Assembly: GCA_965660815.1 (NCBI GenBank)
Contig: CBFIBG010000005.1
Location: 110,933-174,932 of the forward strand
DNA: 64,000 nucleotides
Reading direction: 5' to 3'
From: Glaciecola sp965660815
Lineage (GTDB): Bacteria > Pseudomonadota > Gammaproteobacteria > Enterobacterales > Alteromonadaceae
The position numbers and the translations under genes were made by a program. A model generated the notes under the pieces. That model was not told where the DNA came from. It made no database searches and saw nothing but the letters and a program-made list of their open reading frames with translations. Position 1 is the first letter of the stretch. Every line of letters begins with the position of its first letter. Below are positions 53,483 to 62,426 of this stretch, piece after piece.

Positions 53483-54244
53483 TTAAGGATTCTCTTGTGA
53501 ACTACTTGACGTTTTACTACTTTTACTAAGTGAACCCCGCATGCTCACACAAATCTTTCTCTGGATAAATTCTGGCATTAGATTTAACAACCGTATCATC
53601 CAACTGAATCTTCGAGGAAAATATACGCTTGAACGATTACTAAATATTCCAGAGAGCATATATTTAGCGGCTTCTTCAGACGTTATTGCCATTGGCATAG
53701 GAAAATCGTTTTTCTCGGTTAAGGGAGTCTTGACAAATCCTGGAGACATGCTTTGCACATCGATTTGCTTGTTTGATAAATCAACCTCAAAACTTTTGCA
53801 TGCATAGTTTAGTGCAGCTTTGCTTGCACCATAAGCTTGACTTCTTGTAAACGGAAGCATTCTTGCTAGGCTGTCGACGAAAACGAGTTTGTTTCCTTTT
53901 TTAAGATTCGGTAAAAGTGCCGCGACCACATTTATTACTCCGAATACATTAATGTCAAATACGCGGCGAAACATGTCTGGTTCGACCTGTCTAATATCCA
54001 CATATTCACAAGTCCCTGCGTTTAATACCGCTATATCAATATTTACTTTTTCCAATGCGGTTCGAGTCTGTTGCTCGTTAGTTACATCAAACTGTAATGT
54101 CGAAACATTGCTCAGCTTCGATAGTTCGTCCAGCTTATTTTCATTTCTACCGCATGCTATCACCATGTGACCTTGTTCGCTCGCTTCTCTGGCCAATGCT
54201 TCACCCAAGCCAGAGGTGGCTCCAGTAATTAATATTGTTGTCAT
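53483..54244 (-). CDS. Short-chain dehydrogenase/reductase
   Basis: Classical SDR. The cofactor loop is TGATSGLGEALAREA. The NAG motif is in AVLNAGTCEYVD, the Ser is in VFVDSLARMLPF, and the catalytic Tyr and Lys are in YGASKAALNY. The ending (RRFSWMIRLLNLMPEFIQRKICVSMRGSLSK) resembles SDRs found at the head of the cfa/DUF1365 clusters. The substrate is unknown. It is the first gene of the minus-strand operon SDR-FAD oxidase-DUF1365-cfa; the promoter should lie in the 437-bp region upstream. Confidence 0.88.
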   Translation of the reverse strand: MTTILITGATSGLGEALAREASEQGHMVIACGRNENKLDELSKLSNVSTLQFDVTNEQQTRTALEKVNIDIAVLNAGTCEYVDIRQVEPDMFRRVFDINVFGVINVVAALLPNLKKGNKLVFVDSLARMLPFTRSQAYGASKAALNYACKSFEVDLSNKQIDVQSMSPGFVKTPLTEKNDFPMPMAITSEEAAKYMLSGIFSNRSSVYFPRRFSWMIRLLNLMPEFIQRKICVSMRGSLSKSSKTSSSSQENP

Positions 54245-54681
54245 AACTAAAGATTACTCATTATTGATTTGAAATGCTTGCGCCCGAATTTATAAATCTG
54301 TCGTGTTTTTTTGTTATGTCATAAAGCATCGTTCGTTTACTGTAGTATAAATGTGTCATCAATTAATATTTGTACTTCAAAAGACGTATTGAGTCCGAAT
54401 AAGCTTAGCACTATCACCATAGCGGTTGAGTTCAACTACTCTTTCATTACCACTGCTTTACTTACTCGCACCATATACAACACCGCTTTACACAAACATG
54501 TACCGATTATTTTACGGCGCGAGGCGATGGTGCAGATCAATTGGTTAATTTTTTTTAATTTGCGTAAAAAACAACAAAAATCTAGAGGTTTGGTTAAAAA
54601 TTGTTCAGGTTAATAATGACCTTTTCTTTATTAAGTTATGTATTAAGAGGCAATTGCAACAAATTAATATAGTGTGTATTT
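54245..54681. promoter_or_regulatory. Divergent region between the SDR operon and the LON-domain gene
   Basis: This is 437 bp, A+T-rich. It must contain the promoter of the SDR operon, likely an ECF-sigma target, and that of the LON-domain gene. I could not identify a convincing TGATCC-type -35 element. An open frame at 54311-54613 begins with TTG, has no ribosome binding site and shows no family features; I do not call it a gene. Confidence 0.45.
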
Positions 54682-55248
54682 ATGATTCTGCCACTTTTTC
54701 CTCTTTCTTCTCACATCTTGCCAGGTGGGCGCATGGCGCTTCGTATATTTGAATCGCGCTATGTGCGTATGGTGAAAACTGCTTGCGCAGACAATACTGG
54801 TTTTGTTATTTGTATGTTAAATAACAGCGGAGATACGGCCAGTAATTCTCATATTTATGATACGGGTACTCATTGCAGAGTTATCGATTTTGACCTCCTT
54901 GATGATGGCCTTTTGGGGATTACTGTCGAGGGTGAAGCATGTGTTTCTATATCAAACATACGAACAGAAGCAGATGGTTTACGGATAGCAGACTGTGAAT
55001 TTACGAAACCATGGTCATGCGATATTGCGATAAACGACATTCACCCTATGGAGTCACGGCTACAAGAAATTTTCCAAAAATATCCTGAGATCAGCTCTCT
55101 TTATGATAACTTGAGATTTGATGATCCATTATGGGTTATTAACAGGTGGATTGAGTTATTACCTGTTGGTGCAAAACAAAAACAAGTTTTTTTAACCCAG
55201 CCAGACTGTAAACAAGTAATAAATTACCTAACTGATTTAATAGAATAA
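54682..55248 (+). CDS. LON peptidase substrate-binding-domain protein
   Basis: 188 residues made almost entirely of the LON N-terminal domain: MILPLFPLSSHILPGGRMALRIFESRYVRMVKTACADNTGFVICMLN, then CRVIDFDLLDDGLLGITVEGEACVSI and a helical end with PVGAKQKQVFLTQPD. There is no ATPase or protease domain. Stand-alone proteins of this type are of unknown function. No clear ribosome binding site precedes the ATG. It sits between the SDR operon and the ECF sigma gene, in the same orientation as the latter, which suggests but does not prove membership of the same stress locus. Confidence 0.85.
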   Translation: MILPLFPLSSHILPGGRMALRIFESRYVRMVKTACADNTGFVICMLNNSGDTASNSHIYDTGTHCRVIDFDLLDDGLLGITVEGEACVSISNIRTEADGLRIADCEFTKPWSCDIAINDIHPMESRLQEIFQKYPEISSLYDNLRFDDPLWVINRWIELLPVGAKQKQVFLTQPDCKQVINYLTDLIE

Positions 55249-55262
55249 ACGATGGACTTTTA

Positions 55263-55289
55263 TTATTGTAAGGAAAAACCTTACAATAA
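55263..55289. terminator. 11-bp hairpin between the LON-domain and ECF sigma genes
   Basis: TTATTGTAAGG (55263-55273) and CCTTACAATAA (55279-55289) form a perfect stem with a 5-nt A loop, 14 bp after the LON gene stop. The downstream sequence is A+T-rich (ATTAATTTTATTT) but not a pure T run. It could be a weak terminator or an operator for the sigma operon. Confidence 0.5.
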
Positions 55290-55374
55290 ATTAATTTTAT
55301 TTAACTATTTACTAGAATTTCTTTCGCTATACTCAAGGTGTACTACAATAATATTACGACAAAGGTAGAGTAAA

Positions 55375-55989
55375 ATGTTAATTGGAATTCCATTGGATCA
55401 ACAACGAAACGAAACTCGGCAACCTAAAGAATGTGCGGCAGAAATGTCTGCTTATTTAGACACTGTAGCGAAAGAGAGGTGTAAAGTCTCATTTTCTAAG
55501 GTGTTTAGTTTTTTTGCACCAAGACTGAGGTCTTATGCGTTAAAACAAATGGGCAACGAGGCATTAGCCATGGAGTTAGTGCAAGACACGATGTCTAACG
55601 TGTGGCAAAAAGCCCATCTGTTTAATTCAGAGAAAGGCTCGCCTTCTACTTGGATTTTTACCATCGCACGAAATATTCGGTTTGATATGTTACGCAAGCT
55701 ACAGAATCGCAAAGAAGATGTTTGCTCTGATGATTTGTGGCCCATACTTTGCGAACAAACCGCCGACACTAAAACAGCTCCTCTCGATGAACAAATAACT
55801 TTGGAGCAAGTTGGACATCATTTTTATGACCTGCCAGTGAAACAACGTAAAGTAATTGAGGCAATTTATATTGACGGAAAGTCTCAACAGGAAGTCGCTG
55901 ATGAATTGCAAATACCATTAGGCACTGTAAAATCAAGAACTCGTTTAGCTTTGCAGCGATTAAAAGATATGCTAAAGGAATATGATTAA
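55375..55989 (+). CDS. ECF RNA polymerase sigma factor paired with ChrR
   Basis: ECF sigma factor of the group regulated by ChrR anti-sigma factors (singlet-oxygen and organic-peroxide response). Region 2 has FSKVFSFFAPRLRSYALKQMGNEALAMELVQDTMSNVWQKAHLFNSEKGSPSTWIFTIARNIRFDMLRK. Region 4 has DLPVKQRKVIEAIYIDGKSQQEVADELQIPLGTVKSRTRLALQRLKDML. A 35-residue N-terminal extension precedes region 2. The 3' end overlaps the ChrR gene by 8 bp, as expected for a sigma/anti-sigma pair. Likely targets are its own operon and the divergent SDR-FAD-DUF1365-cfa operon. Confidence 0.9.
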   Translation: MLIGIPLDQQRNETRQPKECAAEMSAYLDTVAKERCKVSFSKVFSFFAPRLRSYALKQMGNEALAMELVQDTMSNVWQKAHLFNSEKGSPSTWIFTIARNIRFDMLRKLQNRKEDVCSDDLWPILCEQTADTKTAPLDEQITLEQVGHHFYDLPVKQRKVIEAIYIDGKSQQEVADELQIPLGTVKSRTRLALQRLKDMLKEYD

Positions 55990-56773
55990 ACACCACCCCC
56001 TAGACAGTTCATTAGTCAAGTTTTCCGAAGGAACGTTAGGTCCTTCGGATTCGTTAGTCTTATCAGCTCATTGTGATTTGTGTCCAATATGTGCCGAAAA
56101 AGTCGATACGTTTACAGAAAGCTTGGCGCTCAAAGCATTCGACGACATTATTCCACAACAATCAGTTCAGTCTGCTCTAGTTGATATGTTTTGTAATATC
56201 ACTTCTTCGCATCAAGATACAGGGCAATCGCACGAACATAATCCGCAAAATTTAGGTCGCACGCCGTTGAATAATGGGCGGCAAATTGAATTTAGTGCTC
56301 AACACGAAGTTAGTGCTCAACACAACAACGCCAATGTCCAATATAATGACGACAGGTTTTTATACTTAGACGGTCGTAAATTCGAGTTACCTGAAACACT
56401 GCGCAGATACAATGCGAGAATTAGCGAATGGACGAAATTAGTGGGTAAGCTTTGGCAGTGTCAAGTCGAGTTAGGTGGCGGATATCTTGCTCAATTTGTC
56501 TATATGGAAAAAGGCGGCAGTATACCTGAGCACACACACAAAGGTAATGAATTGACTATTGTAATAGACGGCGAGTTTTCTGACGGTTTAAACGACTACG
56601 AAACTGGCGATTTCATTTCCTTAGATACCAATCACAAGCACATCCCAAGCACGCAAAGCGACGAAGGATGCTTGGTATTTAGCATCATTGATCAACCACT
56701 TCATTTTACGTCTGGCTGGGCGAAACTGGTAAATCCACTAAGTCACTTATATTTTAGAGTCAATGCTCGGTGA
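55982..56773 (+). CDS. chrR: ChrR-family zinc anti-sigma factor with cupin domain
   Basis: Anti-sigma factor for the upstream ECF sigma. The N-terminal zinc site is His5, His30, Cys34 and Cys37 (AHCDLCPIC), with the HxxxCxxC spacing of Rhodobacter ChrR. A variable linker (about 65-120) is His/Gln-rich, with a short SAQH repeat. The C-terminal cupin domain (about 155-245) has His184, His186, Glu190 (PEHTHKGNE) and His220 (NHKH), the metal ligands needed for the singlet-oxygen response in ChrR, with the same 36-residue first-to-last distance. It is convergent with bamD. Confidence 0.9.
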   Translation: MIKHHPLDSSLVKFSEGTLGPSDSLVLSAHCDLCPICAEKVDTFTESLALKAFDDIIPQQSVQSALVDMFCNITSSHQDTGQSHEHNPQNLGRTPLNNGRQIEFSAQHEVSAQHNNANVQYNDDRFLYLDGRKFELPETLRRYNARISEWTKLVGKLWQCQVELGGGYLAQFVYMEKGGSIPEHTHKGNELTIVIDGEFSDGLNDYETGDFISLDTNHKHIPSTQSDEGCLVFSIIDQPLHFTSGWAKLVNPLSHLYFRVNAR

Positions 56774-56782
56774 TCAATCACT

Positions 56783-57559
56783 TCATTGGATGAACTCGCT
56801 ATCTGGATAATTAGCTCTTAATATTTTCATTGAATTGTTTTTGAGCTCTTCCAAACCAAGTTGTTCATAGCTAGCTACCATTATTTCTAATGCTGGCTGA
56901 ACATGCTCTGTATCACTGAAGTATTCAATCACGTATCGGCCTCGATTTGCCGCAGCTACCCATGCTTCTCTTCGCATATAAAACCTTGCCACGTGTATTT
57001 CATATTCAGCTAATCGACTCTTAATAAACAGCATTCTTTGTTTCACATCAGCAGCATATTTACTGTCTGGATACTTTTCTAATAGGCTCCTAAAGTCTTC
57101 AAAAGCCTCTCTAGACTTAGAGGGATCGCGATCTGCTCTATCTACCCCAAACATCTCTTGGAACATGTTGGTGTCTTGTTCCATATTCGTCAGTCCTCTC
57201 ATATAAAGAGCGTATTCGACATCGGCATGGTTTGGGTTCAATCTTATAAAACGGTCTATCGTTGCGAGAGTTTTATCAATATCTCGACTTTTGTAATAAG
57301 CGTAAATTAAATCTAATTGAACTTGATGAGAAAGAGGGCCAAAAGGAAACCTTGAATCAATACTGCTTAGCATTTGAGCTGCGCCAGAAAAATTCCCATT
57401 TTCTAAACTTTGTTTGGCACTTTCATACATCGCTGCGGCGCCTTGATTTTGTACCATTTCTCTTTCTTCATCTTCAACACTGCTGCAACCTGTTAAACTG
57501 AAAAAAGCGACAACAGAACACGAAATGATTAATTTATTAAGCAAAATTTTTATTTCCAT
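56783..57559 (-). CDS. bamD: Outer-membrane assembly lipoprotein BamD
   Basis: Essential component of the BAM complex that inserts beta-barrel proteins. The lipobox LTGC ends at Cys25 after a short signal peptide. Five TPR-like repeats follow: MYESAKQSLENGNFSGAAQMLSSIDSRFPFGPLSHQVQLDLIYAYYKSRDIDKTLATIDRFIRLNPNHADVEYALYMRGLTNM and the rest, with FGVDRADRDPSKSREAFEDFRSLLEKYPDSKYAADVKQRM. The length of 258 is slightly above E. coli (245). It is divergent from rluD, a conserved arrangement. Confidence 0.95.
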   Translation of the reverse strand: MEIKILLNKLIISCSVVAFFSLTGCSSVEDEEREMVQNQGAAAMYESAKQSLENGNFSGAAQMLSSIDSRFPFGPLSHQVQLDLIYAYYKSRDIDKTLATIDRFIRLNPNHADVEYALYMRGLTNMEQDTNMFQEMFGVDRADRDPSKSREAFEDFRSLLEKYPDSKYAADVKQRMLFIKSRLAEYEIHVARFYMRREAWVAAANRGRYVIEYFSDTEHVQPALEIMVASYEQLGLEELKNNSMKILRANYPDSEFIQ

Positions 57560-57686
57560 AAATTGTATAAGTTTTTACGTTTCACTATTGATAATTTGTT
57601 TAAACGATATTTCCTGTTAATTGCTATAAGTATTCAACCCAAATGCTTGATATACTATGACTTAAGTTAAATTAGCAAATTATATT

Positions 57687-58673
57687 ATGACAGATCAAAA
57701 CAACGTTATAAGTCTATCGGCAATAGTTCCAGACGATCACTATAATAGCAGACTAGACCAATCTATTGCGCAATTGTTCCCAAATTATTCTAGATCTAAA
57801 TTGAAGGCTTGGATTCTAGCAGGAAATGTCGAAGTAAATAATCAAAAAATTATAACTCCTCGCACGAAATTAAAAGGCGGTGAAAATATAAACATTGTCG
57901 CGCATCAAGAGACTCAAGTATTCAACGAAGCCCAATCAATTTCTTTAGACATCGTGTATGAAGACGATGACATTTTAGTGATAAACAAACCCGCAGATTT
58001 AGTTGTTCATCCTGGCGCAGGAAATTCGAACGGTACAGTATTGAACGCACTACTCAATCATTTTCCTGATATTGAAAATATACCCAGAGCTGGCATTGTC
58101 CACAGGCTTGATAAAGATACAACTGGGCTTATGGTTATAGCGAAAACGTTAACTGCACAAACCAGCTTAGTATCACAGTTGCAATCTAGAGAGATGGGCA
58201 GAGAATATGAAGCCATAGTCATCGGCAATATGGTAGCGGGAGGAGTTGTTGAGACTAATATGGGTAGACATCCGACAAAACGTACCTTAATGGCAGTCAC
58301 TGAAATGGGCAAACATGCAATAACGCACTATCGAGTGAAGCAAAAATTTAGAGCACACACCCATATAAGATTAAAGTTAGAAACGGGAAGAACCCACCAA
58401 ATAAGGGTTCATATGGCTCATATAAAGCATCCACTGGTTGGCGATATTCAATATGGTGGTCGTCCCAGATTGCCAAAGCATGCAAGTGATGAGTTTATTG
58501 ACATGTTACAGAGATTTAACCGCCAAGCATTGCATGCTATTCAACTAAGCCTCGTGCACCCTGTTACTCAAGAGGTTTTATCTTGGAATGCTCCAATTCC
58601 AAACGATATGCAAATATTAATCAATGGTTTAAAAGATGATCTGCACCTAAACGGATTACCGGATGACTGGTAG
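57687..58673 (+). CDS. rluD: 23S rRNA pseudouridine synthase RluD
   Basis: Makes pseudouridines 1911, 1915 and 1917 in helix 69 of 23S rRNA. The N-terminal S4 domain (about 18-78) reads SRLDQSIAQLFPNYSRSKLKAWILAGNVEVN. The catalytic Asp142 is in GIVHRLDKDTTGLMVIAKT. HPLVGDIQYGGRPRLPKHAS and FNRQALHAIQLSLVHP are typical of RluD. The length of 328 compares with 326 in E. coli. It is followed by pgeF after 19 bp and then clpB, the conserved rluD-yfiH-clpB order. Confidence 0.96.
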   Translation: MTDQNNVISLSAIVPDDHYNSRLDQSIAQLFPNYSRSKLKAWILAGNVEVNNQKIITPRTKLKGGENINIVAHQETQVFNEAQSISLDIVYEDDDILVINKPADLVVHPGAGNSNGTVLNALLNHFPDIENIPRAGIVHRLDKDTTGLMVIAKTLTAQTSLVSQLQSREMGREYEAIVIGNMVAGGVVETNMGRHPTKRTLMAVTEMGKHAITHYRVKQKFRAHTHIRLKLETGRTHQIRVHMAHIKHPLVGDIQYGGRPRLPKHASDEFIDMLQRFNRQALHAIQLSLVHPVTQEVLSWNAPIPNDMQILINGLKDDLHLNGLPDDW

Positions 58674-58692
58674 TAAAAACGCATAGTCTCGC

Positions 58693-59451
58693 ATGTTATT
58701 TAAACCTGCAAAACTCATCCACTCAGACGTCGTTTGCTTTACCACGAGCACTTTAGGCGGTGTGAGTAATAAGCCGTTTGAATCATTAAATTTAGGAGAT
58801 CATGTTGGTGATGAGGCTCATCTTGTCAAAGAGAATAGAATAATATTAGAGAATATTCTCGCTGATGAAACAAACAAAGTAATCAGTCTCGACCAAAGAA
58901 AAATTAATCCAATTAAGTGGTTGAAACAAGCTCACACTAGCCAGCATACTTTCTACAATAAATATTCAAGGGCACGGCCTTGTGACAGTATTTCAACTGT
59001 CCAACTGTTTACGCCTCTAGTTATTATGACAGCCGATTGTATGCCCATAGTCATGAGCAGTCGTTCTGGGCAGATAAGTGCTATTCATGCGGGGTGGAGA
59101 GGGCTTTTGTCGAATGTTATAGAAAATGTTGTATCGAAATATAATGCTTCTGAATCTATAAGCGCGTGGATTGGCCCCAGTATTTGCAATAAACATTTTG
59201 AAATTACCGAAGAATTACTCCCTGTCTTCAAATGTTATTCTAATTACGTGGTACAACAAAGACCCACAAAGTACAGTGTTGATCTTGTCGGTATTGCTAC
59301 TGAAAAATTAAAAAGTTTGGGCATAGACTCGGTGCAAACGAGCGATGTGTGTTCCTATCACCATAAAAACTGCTTTTCCCATAGAAGAGCGACCCATCTT
59401 GGCCTATCAAGCACAGGAAGAATGGCTACAGTTATTATGAGGGTTAAATAA
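58693..59451 (+). CDS. pgeF: Peptidoglycan editing factor PgeF (YfiH family)
   Basis: Multicopper-oxidase-related laccase-fold protein. E. coli YfiH removes L-Ser misincorporated in peptidoglycan precursors, and mammalian relatives (FAMIN) are purine nucleosidases. Conserved metal/catalytic residues are His81 (KQAHTSQ), Cys116 (MTADCMPIV) and His132 (AIHAGWRGL), with a further segment AWIGPSICNKHFEI. The C-terminal CSYHHKNCFSHRR is also family-typical. The length of 252 is close to 243. The start follows rluD by 19 bp without a strong ribosome binding site. Confidence 0.9.
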   Translation: MLFKPAKLIHSDVVCFTTSTLGGVSNKPFESLNLGDHVGDEAHLVKENRIILENILADETNKVISLDQRKINPIKWLKQAHTSQHTFYNKYSRARPCDSISTVQLFTPLVIMTADCMPIVMSSRSGQISAIHAGWRGLLSNVIENVVSKYNASESISAWIGPSICNKHFEITEELLPVFKCYSNYVVQQRPTKYSVDLVGIATEKLKSLGIDSVQTSDVCSYHHKNCFSHRRATHLGLSSTGRMATVIMRVK

Positions 59452-59495
59452 AAAATTTATTTTCAAAAGCTTATGTACATATTTTGTTAATCAAT

Positions 59496-59524
59496 ATTGA
59501 ATTGTTCTCAACAAATACCCATTA
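59496..59524 (+). promoter_or_regulatory. Possible heat-shock (sigma-32) promoter of clpB
   Basis: ATTGAA (59496-59501) and CCCATTA (59518-59524) are separated by 16 nt. The sigma-32 pattern is CTTGAA, about 14 nt, CCCCATTT, so both boxes are close but the spacer is slightly long. It lies 30 bp upstream of clpB, a classic sigma-32 gene. GGAG at 59541-59544 is the ribosome binding site. Confidence 0.35.
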
Positions 59525-59554
59525 AGATTGTATGGATAATTTGGAGAATTAATT

Positions 59555-62128
59555 ATGCGTTTAGACAAATTTACAAATAAATTTCAAATCGCAATTTCAG
59601 ATGCTCAATCTTTGGCGCTTGGCCGAGATAACCAATATATCGAGCCAGTTCACCTGATGTCAGCAATGCTAAATCAACAGGGTACCAGTGTGAGAGGCCT
59701 TTTAGAGAGTGCGGGTGCTAATATCAATAGCTTGCGTTCTTTGCTAAGTCAAAGTTTAGATAAGCTACCTAAGATATCAGGCGTTGGTGCTGATGTTCAG
59801 CTCAGTCGAGATATTATCAGATTATTAAATCTTTGCGATAAAATCGCACAGAAAAGAAAAGATGACTTTATCACCAGTGAGATTTTTGTCTTAGCTGCTG
59901 TACAAGACAAGGGGACGCTCACTGACGTATTAAACAAAAGTGGGCTGAATCAAGATAAACTAGAAAAAGCCATTGACGACTTGCGAAATGGACAAAAAGT
60001 GACTGATCAAAATGCAGAAGACGTGCGTCAAGCATTAGAGAAGTATACAACTGACTTAACCGAGCGAGCGGAGCAAGGTAAGCTAGACCCGGTGATAGGA
60101 CGTGATGACGAAATTCGCAGAACTATACAAGTATTACAAAGACGAACCAAAAATAACCCTGTACTAATCGGAGAGCCCGGTGTGGGCAAGACAGCTATTG
60201 CAGAGGGTTTGGCTCAGAGAATTATTAACGGAGAAGTACCCGAAGGGCTAAAAGAAAAACGCGTGCTTTCTTTGGACATGGGGGCGCTACTTGCCGGGGC
60301 TAAATATAGAGGCGAGTTCGAAGAAAGACTCAAAGCAGTGCTAAATGAACTCTCCAAGGAAGAGGGCAGGGTTATTTTATTTATCGACGAACTCCACACA
60401 ATGGTGGGAGCGGGTAAAGGTGAAGGTGCCATGGATGCCGGGAATATGCTGAAACCTGCATTGGCTCGTGGAGAACTTCACTGCGTTGGTGCTACAACTC
60501 TGGATGAATATAGGCAGTTTATTGAAAAAGATGCGGCTTTAGAGCGACGATTTCAGAAAGTATTAGTTGATCAGCCTAGCGTTGAAGATACTATTGCTAT
60601 CTTGAGAGGCTTGAAAGAACGTTATGAACTGCACCACGCGGTAGATATTACAGATCCTGCCATCGTTGCCGCAGCGAGTTTGTCAAATAGATATATAAGT
60701 GACCGGCAGCTTCCTGATAAAGCCATTGATTTAATAGATGAAGCTGCATCTAGCATTCGCATGCAAATTGACTCTAAACCAGAAGAGATGGACAGGCTAG
60801 AGCGACGAATTATTCAACTAAAACTGGAAGAGCAAGCGCTAGCGAAAGAGACTGACACTGCCAGTCATAAGCGGTTGGAAGTCATCGAGCTTGAAAGAGA
60901 GCAGGCTGAAATAAAGTTCGCTGAGCTAGAAAAATTGTGGAATCAAGAAAAAGATAATGTGCAGGGTACCCAAGGTGTGAAGGCTGAACTTGAGCAAGCA
61001 AAACTCGATTTAGAAATTGCCAGAAGAGCTTCTGATTTAAGTCGGATGTCTGAGTTACAATACGGCAGAATTCCAGAGCTTGAGCAACGACTCGAGAGAG
61101 CTTCAGAAAATGAGAGTACTCAAAATACGTTGTTAAAAAATAAAGTTACCGATGTTGAAATAGCGGATGTGCTCTCCAGATGGACCGGAATACCAGTGAG
61201 TAAAATGCTCGAGGGTGAAAAAGAAAAACTGATAAATATGGAATCGGTACTGAAAAATAGAGTAATCGGTCAAGAAGAGGCAGTATCGGCTGTGTCGAAT
61301 GCTATAAGACGGTCAAGGGCAGGACTATCCGACCCTGACAAGCCAACCGGCTCATTTCTTTTTCTCGGACCAACTGGTGTAGGAAAGACAGAGTTGAGCA
61401 AAGCTCTCGCACATTTTATGTTTGATTCAAGCGACGCTCTCGTCCGAATTGATATGTCAGAATTTATGGAAAAACATTCTGTTGCAAGGCTAGTGGGGGC
61501 TCCACCAGGATATGTTGGCTACGAGGAGGGCGGCTATTTAACCGAAGCGGTTAGAAGAAAGCCTTATTCTGTAATACTGTTGGATGAAGTAGAAAAGGCA
61601 CATCCAGATGTATTTAATATACTGTTACAAGTGTTGGATGATGGGCGTTTAACGGATGGACAGGGGCGAACTGTTAATTTTAAAAATACTGTGATTATAA
61701 TGACTTCAAATTTAGGTTCTGACATCATTCAGAGTCAATCCGGCGAAGAAAATTATTCACAGATGAAACAAAGTGTTATGCAAGTAGTAAACGGCCATTT
61801 CAGACCAGAATTCATTAATAGGGTCGATGACATTGTCGTGTTTCATTCTTTAAATAAAGAACAAATTAGGTCAATAGCCAAGATACAGCTTGCTGGTTTG
61901 AGACAGCGCTTACATGATATGGGCTTTAAGCTTGAAATTTCATCTAAGGCACTTGATAAAATCGCAAATGCGGGTTTCGACCCAGTATTTGGTGCAAGGC
62001 CATTGAAAAGAGCAATCCAGATAGAAATTGAGAATCCATTGGCTCAAGCTTTGTTAGAGAGTCAGTTGAGTGATAAAGAGCTTGTTAGAATAGATACTGA
62101 TTCAGAAGGAAATATTGCGTTTAATTAG
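59555..62128 (+). CDS. clpB: Protein disaggregase ClpB
   Basis: Hexameric AAA+ chaperone that works with DnaK to resolubilise aggregates. It has an N-terminal Clp repeat domain (1-145) and NBD1 with Walker A GEPGVGKTA (about 205-213) and LFIDELHTMVGAG. The coiled-coil middle domain (about 400-540) begins KPEEMDRLERRIIQLKLEEQAL. NBD2 has GPTGVGKTE (about 604-612), LLDEVEKAHPDVFNILLQVLDDG and the sensor GFDPVFGARPLKR. The length of 857 equals E. coli ClpB. GGAG lies 10 nt before the ATG. Confidence 0.98.
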   Translation: MRLDKFTNKFQIAISDAQSLALGRDNQYIEPVHLMSAMLNQQGTSVRGLLESAGANINSLRSLLSQSLDKLPKISGVGADVQLSRDIIRLLNLCDKIAQKRKDDFITSEIFVLAAVQDKGTLTDVLNKSGLNQDKLEKAIDDLRNGQKVTDQNAEDVRQALEKYTTDLTERAEQGKLDPVIGRDDEIRRTIQVLQRRTKNNPVLIGEPGVGKTAIAEGLAQRIINGEVPEGLKEKRVLSLDMGALLAGAKYRGEFEERLKAVLNELSKEEGRVILFIDELHTMVGAGKGEGAMDAGNMLKPALARGELHCVGATTLDEYRQFIEKDAALERRFQKVLVDQPSVEDTIAILRGLKERYELHHAVDITDPAIVAAASLSNRYISDRQLPDKAIDLIDEAASSIRMQIDSKPEEMDRLERRIIQLKLEEQALAKETDTASHKRLEVIELEREQAEIKFAELEKLWNQEKDNVQGTQGVKAELEQAKLDLEIARRASDLSRMSELQYGRIPELEQRLERASENESTQNTLLKNKVTDVEIADVLSRWTGIPVSKMLEGEKEKLINMESVLKNRVIGQEEAVSAVSNAIRRSRAGLSDPDKPTGSFLFLGPTGVGKTELSKALAHFMFDSSDALVRIDMSEFMEKHSVARLVGAPPGYVGYEEGGYLTEAVRRKPYSVILLDEVEKAHPDVFNILLQVLDDGRLTDGQGRTVNFKNTVIIMTSNLGSDIIQSQSGEENYSQMKQSVMQVVNGHFRPEFINRVDDIVVFHSLNKEQIRSIAKIQLAGLRQRLHDMGFKLEISSKALDKIANAGFDPVFGARPLKRAIQIEIENPLAQALLESQLSDKELVRIDTDSEGNIAFN

Positions 62129-62179
62129 TAGATTAACTTGGCGAGCGATATAAACTTTTCTCAAGCCCAAAAAACTGAG

Positions 62180-62219
62180 TACTCGCCGATTCATTCAATG
62201 TTTCTGCGAGTATTTTATT
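62180..62219 (+). terminator. Probable terminator after clpB
   Basis: TACTCGC (62180-62186) pairs with GCGAGTA (62206-62212), with a 19-nt loop, followed by TTTTATTT. It lies about 50 bp past the clpB stop. Confidence 0.5.
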
Positions 62220-62243
62220 TATCACTCTAACGAAGCTTTTTGG

Positions 62244-62426
62244 TTAAAAAACAATTTGCTCACTTTTGGACACGGTTTCCAAAACCATAGTAGCTTCGTC
62301 TATCCGCACTAGAAGGTTGAATGTATCAGCTAAGTGATAACGTATTTGCTGAACTTGAGAAGCCAAAGCCTGTCCAAGATGCGTAAGTGCTTCTTCATAC
62401 CTGTTCTGTTTCGTCAACAAACAACC
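62244..62426 (-). pseudogene. TPR-like 3' gene remnant
   Basis: A minus-strand frame is open for 60 codons between an upstream TGA (62427-62429) and a TAA (62244-62246). It starts LLTKQNRYEEALTHLGQAL and continues LADTFNLLVRIDEATMVLETV. This is the pattern of a tetratricopeptide repeat helix pair (NRYEEALTHLGQAL) plus the start of another (RIDEATMVLE). No ATG with ribosome binding site precedes it; only TTG codons at 62415-62420 could start it. I read it as the decayed 3' end of a larger TPR gene. A real short gene of 58 residues starting at TTG is a less likely option. Confidence 0.45.

Noticed and set aside
54311..54613. 100-codon plus-strand open frame between the SDR and LON-domain genes
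   Set aside because: It begins with TTG without a ribosome binding site, its composition is A+T-driven, and no domain or homologous pattern is visible.
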